Positions 23,318-31,156 of a DNA stretch of 64,000 nucleotides are shown here, piece after piece. The stretch is from NCBI GenBank assembly GCA_900540845.1, contig UQHS01000010.1, forward strand, positions 21,135 to 85,134, read 5' to 3'. The notes beneath the pieces were generated by a model. It was not told the DNA's origin, made no database searches, and saw only the letters and a program-made list of their open reading frames with translations. Source of the stretch: an uncultured Collinsella sp. (GTDB lineage: Bacteria > Actinomycetota > Coriobacteriia > Coriobacteriales > Coriobacteriaceae). The position numbers were made by a program, and so were the translations under genes. The first letter of the stretch is position 1; each line of letters opens with the position of its first letter.

Positions 23318-24436
23318 CTACTGGTCTTGGGAGGCGCATGAGCCGCTCACCGCGTCGTCGGCGGGAAAGGCGACGCCCGTCTGCCTACGGGCTTCATCCA
23401 TGAGCGCGAGGGAGGCGAGCGTCACCTGCTGGAAATGGGCGAGGGTGCCAAACGCTCCCGCTTGGACGGCATCGAGGGCCGTGCCCGCCTGGACGCCGCG
23501 GACCGCCTGGGCGAAATCGGCGAGTTCGTAGGTCATCGTGTTGTCCGCATGGGGCAGCTCGATGTCGCGCGTGGTCGTCTGGGCGTTGGAGTAGCCCACG
23601 GCATCCACCTGCGACCCGGACTCGCGCATCTCGAGGCGGGCGCGACTGGGTGCGGAGATGCCCTCGATGACGAGCGAGCCGAGCTCCCCCTCGACTTGGC
23701 TCATCGAGCAGTCGTTGGTGATCTTGGAATGGTGCAGCGACGCCGTCATGCCGGGGTAGCGTGCGAGGATGGTGCCCGATCCGTCGATGGCGCCGTGGGT
23801 GAGGGGGCGGGTCTGCTCGTCGAGCAGGGACGCGGCGGCGCTGATGGCGTCGGGGGCGCCGAAGAGCTCGATGAGCGGCTCGACGGTGTACACGCCGATA
23901 TCCATGAGCGACCCGGAGGCCATGGCGCAGTCGAAGATGTTGGTGGCGCGCCCGGCGAGAATCTCATCGTAGCGTGAGGAGTACTTGCCAAAGCGCAGCG
24001 TGGCGCGGCGCACGGTTCCCAGCTGGGCTATTGCGTCTTTGAGCGCGTGAAACGCCGGGTCGTGCAGGGGGCGCATGGCCTCGAGCGCGACGACGCCCGC
24101 CTTCGCCGCGGCGTCGAGCACCTCGCGGGCCTGTCGCTCGTTGGCGCAGAAGGGCTTTTCGACCAGCACGTGCTTGCCGGCCGTGACGCATGCAAGCGCC
24201 TGCTCGTAGTGGAGCGCGTTGGGGCTGCCGATGTAGACGGCGTCGACCTTATCGCTCGCCACGAGGTCCTCGAGTGTGGTGAAAGGGTGCGTCCCGTCGT
24301 ACTCGGCGGTGAACACGGCTGCCCGCTCGGCGTCGCGCGAGAGCGTGCCGACGAAGGCGGTCCCTTCGGTGGTGGTGAGCGCATCGAGGAGGTTGCGGGT
24401 GATGGAGCTCGTTCCGATGGTTGCGATGCGGATCAT
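23318..24436 (-). CDS. Gfo/Idh/MocA-family NAD(P)-dependent oxidoreductase
   Basis: The 372-residue protein has the N-terminal Rossmann fold (IRIATIGTSSITRNLL), AVYIGSPNALHYEQAL, the catalytic-Lys motif VLVEKPFCAN and MRPLHDPAFHALK, followed by the C-terminal alpha/beta dimerisation and substrate domain (GSLMDIGVYTVEPL). It oxidises or reduces a sugar or polyol; the substrate is unknown. ATG 24436 follows GAAAGGAACC, and the frame is open to 24469. It is in an operon with the acylphosphatase. A second, divergent family member lies at 25134-26255. Confidence 0.9.
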   Translation of the reverse strand: MIRIATIGTSSITRNLLDALTTTEGTAFVGTLSRDAERAAVFTAEYDGTHPFTTLEDLVASDKVDAVYIGSPNALHYEQALACVTAGKHVLVEKPFCANERQAREVLDAAAKAGVVALEAMRPLHDPAFHALKDAIAQLGTVRRATLRFGKYSSRYDEILAGRATNIFDCAMASGSLMDIGVYTVEPLIELFGAPDAISAAASLLDEQTRPLTHGAIDGSGTILARYPGMTASLHHSKITNDCSMSQVEGELGSLVIEGISAPSRARLEMRESGSQVDAVGYSNAQTTTRDIELPHADNTMTYELADFAQAVRGVQAGTALDAVQAGAFGTLAHFQQVTLASLALMDEARRQTGVAFPADDAVSGSCASQDQ

Positions 24437-24550
24437 GGCGGTTCCTTTCTCAGTGATGGTGCGTCTCATGTTGCTGGGGCTGGCGGCGAGGGCACGGGGT
24501 CGGGTCGGCCGGGCGAGCGGGCGTCAAAGGCGCGGGCTGGCAGGCCTGGT

Positions 24551-25039
24551 CTAGTCGGATTCCCCCTCGACGAAGCCGGTATCGGTGGAGCGCGTCGCGC
24601 TGTCGGCCGCGGCGGTCGCGAGTTCGTCGCAGCGCTCGTTGAACTCGTGTCCCGCGTGCCCTTTGACCCAGTGGAAGGTCACGCTGTGGGGCTCCTTGGC
24701 GGAGAGCAGGCGCTTCCAGAGATCGACGTTTTTCACGGGCTTTTTCTGTGAGGTTTTCCATCCTCGGCGAATCCAGCCCTCGACCCAATGCTGGTTGAAG
24801 GCGTTGCAGACGTATTGGGAGTCAGAGTGAATCTCAACCTCGCAGGGGCGGTTGAGCGCCTCGAGCGCGCTGATGACGCCCAGCAGCTCCATGCGGTTAT
24901 TGGTGGTGCGGTCGTAGCCGCGTGAGAGCTCAAGTGTGTGAAGCTTGCCGGACGGGGCGGTGTAGCGCAAGACGGCTCCGTAGCCTCCCGGACCGGGGTT
25001 GCCGCGCGATGAGCCGTCGGTGTAAACGATGACCTTCAA
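24551..25039 (-). CDS. rnhA: Ribonuclease HI
   Basis: The 162-residue enzyme has all type 1 RNase H landmarks: YTDGSSRGNPGPGGYGAVL (first Asp), TNNRMELLGVISAL (Glu), IHSDSQYV (Asp), WVKGHAGHEFNERCDELA (His and last Asp). It degrades the RNA strand of RNA-DNA hybrids. Length is usual for E. coli-like RnhA (155) with a short acidic tail. ATG 25039 is preceded by AAAGGAACCCGTTG. It is monocistronic and divergent from the oxidoreductase gene at 25134. Confidence 0.95.
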   Translation of the reverse strand: MKVIVYTDGSSRGNPGPGGYGAVLRYTAPSGKLHTLELSRGYDRTTNNRMELLGVISALEALNRPCEVEIHSDSQYVCNAFNQHWVEGWIRRGWKTSQKKPVKNVDLWKRLLSAKEPHSVTFHWVKGHAGHEFNERCDELATAAADSATRSTDTGFVEGESD

Positions 25040-25133
25040 CGGGTTCCTTTCGACGTGTGAGATTTCATTATAGGGGCGCGTTTGGACGCGGGGTATGATG
25101 GCGGGGGAATGACACGCGTGAACGGAGGCGGGT

Positions 25134-26255
25134 ATGGATCAGGTTCGGTGGGGAATCATGGGCGCAGGCGGCATCGCCCGCAGATTTGCCCGGGCGCTCG
25201 AGCAGGTCGAGGGCGCGCGACTGGTCGCGGTGTCGGGGCGCCGGGCCGAGCGGCTCGACGCTTTCGCTGAGGAGTTTCCCGTCGACGAGGCGCGGCGCTA
25301 TGCGAGCGTGGAGGACGACGGAGCCTCCGCTCACGCCCGCCTCGCCGAGGACCCTGACGTGGACGCGGTCTATCTCGCCTTGCCCCACGGTATGCACGAG
25401 GTGTGGGCAGCTCGCCTGCTGCGGGCTGGTAAGGCCGTGCTCTGCGAGAAGCCCGCGGTGCTGAGCGAGCGCGAGGCGCTGCACATTGCCGAGGTGGCCC
25501 GCGAGACGGGCACGCTGTTCATGGAGGCCATGAAGCCCCGTTTCATGCCCGCGCGCGAACAGGTGAAGGCCCTCATCGAGGGAGGGGAGCTCGGCGCCGT
25601 CACGTCCCTCGACATCGCGCATCGCGTGGATTACGGCGACCAGACGGGGCGCTATCTGCTCGATGCGGCGCAGGGCGGAACGCTGTACGACCTGGGGTGC
25701 TACGGCGTCGCCTGGGCGGAGGATGTGCTCGCGGGCGAGGCCGAGGTCGAGGCCTGCCGCACGCGCTGGATGGCGGCGTCGGACGGAGGCGCCATCGACA
25801 TCGCCGATGACGTGCGGCTGCGTATCGGGGGCGTGCCGGTGCATCTCGACTTCGCGGGCGATACGGACGAGTTCGTGGCCGTCTGCCGCATCGTCTGCGA
25901 GCGCGGCGAGATCGAGGTTCCGCTGCTGCACCGCCCGGTGTCGTATATCGTCAGGCGTGATGGGTGTGAGGACGAGCTTACCTGTGCACCCGCCGTGGTC
26001 GACGACTTCTACGGCGAGGTTACGCACTTCTGCGACCTTGTCCGTTCGGGCGCGCCGGAGAGCCCCGTCATGCCGCTGGCGTCCACCGTGCGAGACGCGC
26101 GGATCATCGACGCGATCCGCGCTGCTTGGAAGTGGGATGAACGGAGCCATGCGGGCCGGTGCCATGTGGGCGGCGAGCAAGCCGATCGGCCGGCGGACGG
26201 CGCTCTGCGTACCGGGGATGCGCCGGCGGGAGTCGATGGGGAGGATGGACGATGA
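25134..26255 (+). CDS. Gfo/Idh/MocA-family oxidoreductase
   Basis: The 373-residue protein shows the family order: VRWGIMGAGGIARRFARAL (dinucleotide loop), AVYLALPHGMHEVWAARLL, VLCEKPAVLSE with the active Lys, MKPRFMPAREQVKALI and LYDLGCYGVAWAEDVL in the substrate domain. It resembles dehydrogenases of the glucose-fructose oxidoreductase group. GGAGGCGGGT precedes the ATG. The last 30 residues are Gly/Asp/Arg-rich and not part of the fold. Its TGA overlaps the ATG of the following pentapeptide-repeat gene (ATGA), so both are co-translated. Confidence 0.9.
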   Translation: MDQVRWGIMGAGGIARRFARALEQVEGARLVAVSGRRAERLDAFAEEFPVDEARRYASVEDDGASAHARLAEDPDVDAVYLALPHGMHEVWAARLLRAGKAVLCEKPAVLSEREALHIAEVARETGTLFMEAMKPRFMPAREQVKALIEGGELGAVTSLDIAHRVDYGDQTGRYLLDAAQGGTLYDLGCYGVAWAEDVLAGEAEVEACRTRWMAASDGGAIDIADDVRLRIGGVPVHLDFAGDTDEFVAVCRIVCERGEIEVPLLHRPVSYIVRRDGCEDELTCAPAVVDDFYGEVTHFCDLVRSGAPESPVMPLASTVRDARIIDAIRAAWKWDERSHAGRCHVGGEQADRPADGALRTGDAPAGVDGEDGR

Positions 26256-26986
26256 GGGGCCAAGGTTCGACGCGCACGGCCGCCGGCCCCGCCGGGACGA
26301 GCGCTGCTAGCGTCGGCCCCGGGGTTCCTGCCGCGCCCCGGGGGTTCGCCGCCGTGGGCGCGACGCTGGACCGTCTGGGTGGTGACGAACTCCTCGAGGT
26401 CTTCTCTGAGGGCGACGGGTACGCTTCCCGCGTCCTCGTGGACGATGTCGAGCTCGCCTACGAATGTGCCAATGGCGCGACGTTCGAGCATGCGCTATTT
26501 CGCGATTGCCTGTTCGAGCAGGTCGATTTTCGTGGCTGCACGTTTCGCGACGTCGCGTTTGGGGGCTGTCGGTTCATCGGCTGCTCCATGGACAAGGCAT
26601 GGCTCAACCGAGTCGACATGCGCGACTGCTCGGCGCCGGGCCTGAGCCTTGTTCAAGCGAGGCTGGCGCTGGTCGGCCTCTTCGCCTCGGACCTCTCCTA
26701 CGCGAACCTTTCGGAGACGTCCGTCGACCACCTCTCGGTGCGCGGGAGCAGGTTGCGCGAGGCGGCGCTGCAGCGTTCAAAGCTCAAACACGTGGCGCTG
26801 GAGGAAACCGACCTCACGAGGCTCGACGTGTTCGGCACGCTACTCGCGGGCATCGATGTCTCCAGCTGCATCTTCGATGCGCCGGTGCTTTCGAGCGACT
26901 TCCGGGAGTTGCGCGGCCTTGTCGTGAGTCTCGAGCAGGCGCTGGACATGGCCCGTTTGCTCGGCGTGCGTATCGCGGAGGACTAG
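26252..26986 (+). CDS. Pentapeptide-repeat protein
   Basis: The 244-residue protein has a charged Ala/Gly-rich N-terminus (about 1-40), then from about 80 to 205 tandem five-residue repeats of the A(D/N)LxX type: FRDCLFEQVDFRGCTFRDV, CSMDKAWLNRVDMRD, LSYANLSETSVDHL, ALEETDLTRLDVFGT, forming a right-handed quadrilateral beta helix. Some family members mimic DNA and protect gyrase (Qnr/MfpA), but most are uncharacterised; there is no evidence for the gyrase role here. The start is set by GGGGAGGATGG and by the four-base overlap with the previous gene. Confidence 0.85.
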   Translation: MRGQGSTRTAAGPAGTSAASVGPGVPAAPRGFAAVGATLDRLGGDELLEVFSEGDGYASRVLVDDVELAYECANGATFEHALFRDCLFEQVDFRGCTFRDVAFGGCRFIGCSMDKAWLNRVDMRDCSAPGLSLVQARLALVGLFASDLSYANLSETSVDHLSVRGSRLREAALQRSKLKHVALEETDLTRLDVFGTLLAGIDVSSCIFDAPVLSSDFRELRGLVVSLEQALDMARLLGVRIAED

Positions 26987-27168
26987 CGGCGTCGCCGCGC
27001 GCGGTGAGCGGGGCAAAGTTCGCCTTTCCTGCCGATGGGCGACGCTGTATCCGGGGCGAGCGGGCGTTTTGGCGATCCCCGCGTATTGGTGTGGTGATTG
27101 CGTAGGGGTGGCTCCGAGGCTTTCAATCGGGGACAATCAGGGGGCTGTTCGACGTCGAAAGGACACCC

Positions 27169-27672
27169 ATGAAACTCGATGCCCGCATCACTCGTCGTTC
27201 CCTCGTCGCCGCCACGGCAACTCTGCTGCTCGCAGGCTGCGGTGCCGGGGACCCTGCGGGCCCTGATGCGACCGGCTCTGCGCAGGACGCCCCCGCCGCG
27301 CCTGCCGACGGCCAGGTCTGGACCGCCGCGCTCGACCCGGAGGCGCCGTTTTTGAACGTCGCCGGCGAGGAGGGCGCCGCGATGCCCAAGGAGTGCTGGG
27401 TGCGGAGCGAGGACGGCACGGTCCAGGTGCAGGTGGCGGGCTCCTCCATTCCCGAGCCCGAGGTCGGAGAGGTCGCGTTCCTTGACGGCGTGCTCACGGT
27501 GACGATGGTGGTGCCCGAGGAGGGCACGCCTGCGACGATGGATTACGTGCTCCATCAGTTCGTGATCTCTTGTGAAGACGCCCCCGAGGTCACGGGCGTG
27601 GTGCTCGTGCGCGGGGAGGACCGTCTCGAGCTTCCCGCCGGCGAGCTTGTCGAGTTCGAGGTCGCCGAGTAG
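27169..27672 (+). CDS. Predicted lipoprotein, unknown function
   Basis: The 167-residue protein has a twin-Arg-like signal (ITRRSLVAATATLLLAGCGAG) with lipobox LAGC, so Cys is the lipidated residue after cleavage. A Pro/Ala/Asp linker and a compact beta-rich domain follow (DGQVWTAALDPEAPFLN, GVLTVTMVVPEEGTPATMDY, VTGVVLVRGEDRLELPAGEL). No motif links it to a known function. ATG 27169 has GAAAGGAC upstream. It stands alone between the pentapeptide gene and endonuclease IV. Confidence 0.75.
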   Translation: MKLDARITRRSLVAATATLLLAGCGAGDPAGPDATGSAQDAPAAPADGQVWTAALDPEAPFLNVAGEEGAAMPKECWVRSEDGTVQVQVAGSSIPEPEVGEVAFLDGVLTVTMVVPEEGTPATMDYVLHQFVISCEDAPEVTGVVLVRGEDRLELPAGELVEFEVAE

Positions 27673-27823
27673 CCCTTTGGCTGTCCCGCGTCATTGTTCG
27701 TGTATCGTACTGGAAGAAGCCCCGTCCCTCGACGCTCTCGCGCCAAGCTGGGTCGGGGCATTTTGCATACGTATTCGCCCGTCGCGGCATGTGCACGGCG
27801 GGTCTCTTGTTCGGAGGCTTTAT

Positions 27824-28699
27824 ATGCTGACCATCGGCTGCCATCTATCTACCACCAAGGGCTACACCGCCATGGGCGAGACCGCCCGCTCGATTGGAGC
27901 GAACACCTTCGCGTTTTTCACCCACAACCCTCGCGGCGGCAACGCCAAGCCGCTCGACCTCGAAGACGTCGCGGGCCTGCAGCGGATATTGGATGAGGAC
28001 GGCTTCGGCCGCCTGGTGGCGCACGCGCCCTACACGTACAATCCGTGCTCTGCAAAGGAGCGCGCCCGCGAGTTCGCGCTCGAGGCCATGGCCGAGGACC
28101 TGCAGCGCATGGAGGCGCTTCCCGGCCAGCTCTACAATTTCCACCCCGGCGCGCATGTGGGCCAGGGGGTCGATGCGGGCATCGACCTTATCGTCGACGC
28201 CCTGTGCCAGGTGATGTTTGAGGGTCAGCGCACGTGCGTGCTGCTCGAGACCATGGCGGGCAAGGGCACGGAGGTCGGCCGTTCGTTTGAGGAGCTCGCG
28301 CGCATCATCGAGGGCGTGGCGGCCCGCCGCCCCGAGGTGGCGGGGACGGACATGCTCGGCGTGTGCCTGGACACCTGCCATATCTCTGACGGTGGGTACG
28401 ACATCGTGAACGACCTCGACGGCGTGCTCGCCGAGTTCGACCGCGTGGTGGGTGCGAAGCGCCTGCAGGCGGTGCACATCAACGATTCCAAGAATCCGTG
28501 TGGGGCGCACAAAGACCGCCATGAGGTCATCGGCGGCGGCTATCTGGGAAACCCCGAGCTTGGGGGAGGCGAGCACGTCCTGCAGGCGATCGTGACGCAT
28601 CCGATGCTGCGCGGCCTGCCGTTTATCTTGGAGACGCCGCATGACGACCTGGCTGGGTACGCGGGTGAGATCGCCTATTTGCGCGGGCTGGCAGGATAG
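27824..28699 (+). CDS. nfo: Endonuclease IV (AP endonuclease)
   Basis: The 291-residue TIM-barrel zinc enzyme has the metal ligands in order: GCHLSTTKGY, YNFHPGAHVGQG, VLLETMAGKGTEVG, CLDTCHISDGGYDI, AVHINDSKNPCGAHKDRHEVIGGG and ILETPHDD. It incises DNA 5' of abasic sites in base excision repair. Length is normal (about 280-300). ATG 27824 is preceded by CGGAGG; the frame is open upstream but the family starts with TIGCHLS. It is monocistronic. Confidence 0.94.
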   Translation: MLTIGCHLSTTKGYTAMGETARSIGANTFAFFTHNPRGGNAKPLDLEDVAGLQRILDEDGFGRLVAHAPYTYNPCSAKERAREFALEAMAEDLQRMEALPGQLYNFHPGAHVGQGVDAGIDLIVDALCQVMFEGQRTCVLLETMAGKGTEVGRSFEELARIIEGVAARRPEVAGTDMLGVCLDTCHISDGGYDIVNDLDGVLAEFDRVVGAKRLQAVHINDSKNPCGAHKDRHEVIGGGYLGNPELGGGEHVLQAIVTHPMLRGLPFILETPHDDLAGYAGEIAYLRGLAG

Positions 28700-28842
28700 C
28701 CCGCTGGCCCTCGCTGGCCCGGCGGTGTTTGACGTGCCGCCCGTGCCCTTCTCGATGCCGAGACCCTTCTTCAACATCAAGACGGTGACGTTTTGGGTGC
28801 AGATGCCGCAATGTCTGCCGCCCCCCTCCTCAATGTCGCCGG

Positions 28843-28899
28843 GGGTAAGATTGTCGAATTTTCGCTCAGTTGCGAGCCTGATTTTCGACATTCTTACCC
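28843..28899. repeat. 57-bp palindromic element, family B copy 2
   Basis: Left arm GGGTAAGATTGTCGAA and right arm TTCGACATTCTTACCC pair with a single mismatch around a 25-nt centre. It has the same length and ends as copies at 391-447 and 60806-60862. Confidence 0.75.
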
Positions 28900-29015
28900 T
28901 CAAAAGTCGTCACCAGATGGCGTCCGGGGCGAATGGTGGACTTCGCTGGGGGGGTCGAGTGGCGGCTTCGCTGCAGGCCGCATGGCGGACTTCGCTGCGG
29001 CCGGATGGCGGGGCT

Positions 29016-29085
29016 AAAGTCCGCATCACCAGCGTCGCGGAAAGGGCCAAAGCGGCCATTTTTTGCCGCTGGTGATGCGGACTTT
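29016..29085. repeat. 70-bp palindromic element, family A copy 1
   Basis: Arms AAAGTCCGCATCACCAGCG (29016-29034) and its exact complement (29067-29085) flank a 32-nt centre with ATTTTTTG. Similar elements occur at 34443-34510 and 58677-58745, all intergenic and with matching interior sequence. Confidence 0.8.
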
Positions 29086-29253
29086 GCTAGGGGCGAATGA
29101 CGGGTTTCACCGTGGCGTGCATGGCGGGCTTCGCTGCGGCGCGAAAAGCGAACTTCGCTTTGATGCACGGCCGGATGGGCCGATACTATGAAGAACTTGT
29201 GTGCGGGCGCTCATATAGGGCGCCCGCTGCGTTATCTAGGGCGAGAGGAGGTG

Positions 29254-29782
29254 ATGCGCGTGGCGCATCCGCAGCGCGGGTTGGATGCCGCGCAGGGCAG
29301 AGATCTCGTCGAGGCCCACTACGACGACGTGTTCGCGTACTGTCGCCGTCGCATGCGAACGGCGGACGAGGCGCAAGACGCCACGCAAGAAGTGTTCTTG
29401 CGGTTCGTGCGGACGGCCGATCGGTATCGCGATGCGGGAAAGCTACTCGCGCACCTGCTCACCATCGCGCGAAATGTCTGCGCGGACGTCGGCCGGGCGC
29501 AATCGCCGCCGCTCGCGGACCTGCCCGACGACGACGTGTTGGGGGCTTCGTGCACCTCGGGGCAGGAAGGGCTGGACCGGGGCGTGGGCGAGGCCGACCT
29601 GCAGCGGGCGCTGAGGCGCGCTCGCCACGTTGCCAAAGGACATGCGGGACGCGCTCGAGTTGAGGTTCGACCAGGGGCTCACATTTGTGGAGATGGGCCG
29701 TGTGCTGGGAATCAGCCGGTTTGACGCGCGGCGGGTCCCATCGCGGTGCTCATTATGGAGGCGGTCGACATGCTTAGGCTGA
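29254..29782 (+). pseudogene. Sigma-70 family RNA polymerase sigma factor, frameshifted between regions 2 and 4
   Basis: From ATG 29254 (AGAGGAGGTG upstream) the frame encodes sigma region 2: AHYDDVFAYCRRRMRTADEAQDATQEVFLRFVR and RDAGKLLAHLLTIARNVCADV, an ECF-type factor. Near 29610-29622 the frame breaks: region 4 (LATLPKDMRDALELRFDQGL, then FVEMGRVLGISRFDARR) is in the +1 frame and stops at 29780-29782, whereas the original frame stops at 29722-29724. The junction is a GCGCGC run, where loss of two or gain of one base would explain it. Either a recent pseudogene, a sequencing error, or programmed frameshifting. It overlaps the start of the following permease gene. Confidence 0.75.
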
Positions 29783-31035
29783 TCAAGTTCGAGCTCAAGA
29801 AGATGCTCACGCGCCGCGTTGCGGTTGCCGCGAACGTCGGCGTGCTCGCGCTGCTGCTCGGCATCATGGCGCTCAACGTGGTGCAGACGAAGACGCAGGG
29901 CAACATTGGGGAGATCCTCACGGGCCCAGCGGCGATCGAGCGTCGTCGCGAGGTCGCCGAGGCGCGCGCCGGCGACCTCACGCCCGAGCGGGTGGCGGCC
30001 GATATCGCGCACTACCAGGAGATGGCGTATGAAAAGCTCGATGCGGCCGAGCTCGCGGAGATGTCCGACGCGGCGGCGTACGAGCTCGTCGCCGAGACCT
30101 ACGACGACGCGACGCGTCTGGAGTTGTACGACCCGTACTACATCACCATCCTCAAGCCCTGGGCGGTGAGCGGTCTGGAGCCCTACCAGTACGCCTCCCG
30201 CGTGATGCCCGAGATGGCGCGCGACTTTTACGGGGCGTTGGAGGGCAGCCTGCAGACGCGGCTTGACGAGGGCATGCGCGGCACATGGGAATATTCCGAT
30301 GCCGAGCGCGCGTTTTGGACCGAGCAGGAGGCCGGGGTGGCCGAGCCTCTCGCCTACGGCTGCTCGGGCGGCTGGGACAACATCCTCGATTGCGCCGCGT
30401 TTTTGGTCTTGGCGATTTTTGCCGTGTGCGTCACGGTAACGCCGCTGTTCGCCGCCGAGTATCGCGAGGGAACCGATGCGGTGCTGCTCTCCGCGCGTCA
30501 TGGTCGCGTGCGCCTCGTGGCCGCCAAGCTCATCGCGGCGGTGCTGTACGCCACGGTGCTGTTTGCGCTTGCCACGGCGATCATCTGCGGCATGTCGTTT
30601 GCGTTCTATGGTTTTGAGGGAGCCGCGCTGCCCATCCAGAACTACACGCTCATCTCGCCGTATGCGCTGACGATGGGTCAGGCGGTCGCGCTGTTCCTCG
30701 GCGTGTTCTACCTGGTCATGCTTGGGATGTTGGCGCTGACGCTCGCGCTGTCGGCACGCTTGTCCTCGACGCTGGCGATCATCGTGGTGGATGTCGTGGT
30801 CCTGTATGTGAGCGGCATGGTCCCGTCGGGCGGCTACGGCATCCTGATGCACATCTTCGCGCTGTTCCCCATGGGGCTGCAGTCGCCGTTCGACCTGTTC
30901 GCGACCATGTACTCCTATCCGATCGACCCGGTCGTGCTCGACCTTATCGGCATGGCGGCACTGGTGTACGGCGCTCTCGTCGTGATCGGCGTGCCCGTTG
31001 CCTGGCGCGCTTGGAGCCGCCACCAGGTGGCGTAG
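29770..31035 (+). CDS. ABC-2-like membrane permease, orphan
   Basis: The 421-residue membrane protein has one N-terminal helix (VAVAANVGVLALLLGIMALN), a long extracytoplasmic domain (about 45-205, acidic), and five or six helices in the second half (LDCAAFLVLAIFAVCVTVTPLFAAEY, LIAAVLYATVLFALATAIICGMS, VALFLGVFYLVMLGMLALTL, LAIIVVDVVVLYVS, and a last one before the stop). The EYREGTDAVLLSARHGR loop is a mark of ABC-2/bacitracin-type permeases. No ATPase gene is beside it. ATG 29770 has GGAGGCGG upstream and overlaps the tail of the frameshifted sigma gene, which probably controlled it. Confidence 0.82.
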   Translation: MLRLIKFELKKMLTRRVAVAANVGVLALLLGIMALNVVQTKTQGNIGEILTGPAAIERRREVAEARAGDLTPERVAADIAHYQEMAYEKLDAAELAEMSDAAAYELVAETYDDATRLELYDPYYITILKPWAVSGLEPYQYASRVMPEMARDFYGALEGSLQTRLDEGMRGTWEYSDAERAFWTEQEAGVAEPLAYGCSGGWDNILDCAAFLVLAIFAVCVTVTPLFAAEYREGTDAVLLSARHGRVRLVAAKLIAAVLYATVLFALATAIICGMSFAFYGFEGAALPIQNYTLISPYALTMGQAVALFLGVFYLVMLGMLALTLALSARLSSTLAIIVVDVVVLYVSGMVPSGGYGILMHIFALFPMGLQSPFDLFATMYSYPIDPVVLDLIGMAALVYGALVVIGVPVAWRAWSRHQVA

Positions 31036-31156
31036 GGCGAACGGCTGCGGGCGCGTACCGGCTGCGGGCGCGCGACGGGTTGCGGGCGGCTTCGGGGCAC
31101 GCGGCGAGAACCTGAGCGCGCACCGGCTTCGGGTCGTGTGGCCCGTGCGCGTGCCG
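31036..31156. other. GC-rich gap with short direct repeats
   Basis: This gap between convergent genes contains repeats of GGCTGCGGGCGCG (31046-31100), about 18-21 bp apart, and no gene. No clear terminator hairpin is visible. Confidence 0.4.

Larger units (their letters stand above)
28700..29253. other. Gene-poor region rich in repeats
   Basis: A 554-bp gap between nfo and the sigma factor gene. It holds a 57-bp family B palindrome (28843-28899), a 70-bp family A palindrome (29016-29085), and several copies of a GGCGGACTTCGCTGC-like motif between 28930 and 29160. A GCGGGCGC/GCGCCCGC hairpin at 29203-29227 is part of the sigma gene leader. Frames in this gap are Ala/Arg-rich with no binding sites. 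No gene supported. Confidence 0.6.

Noticed and set aside
28930..29165. CRISPR array
   Set aside because: Repeats are short, irregularly spaced and degenerate, with no uniform spacers and no cas genes nearby.
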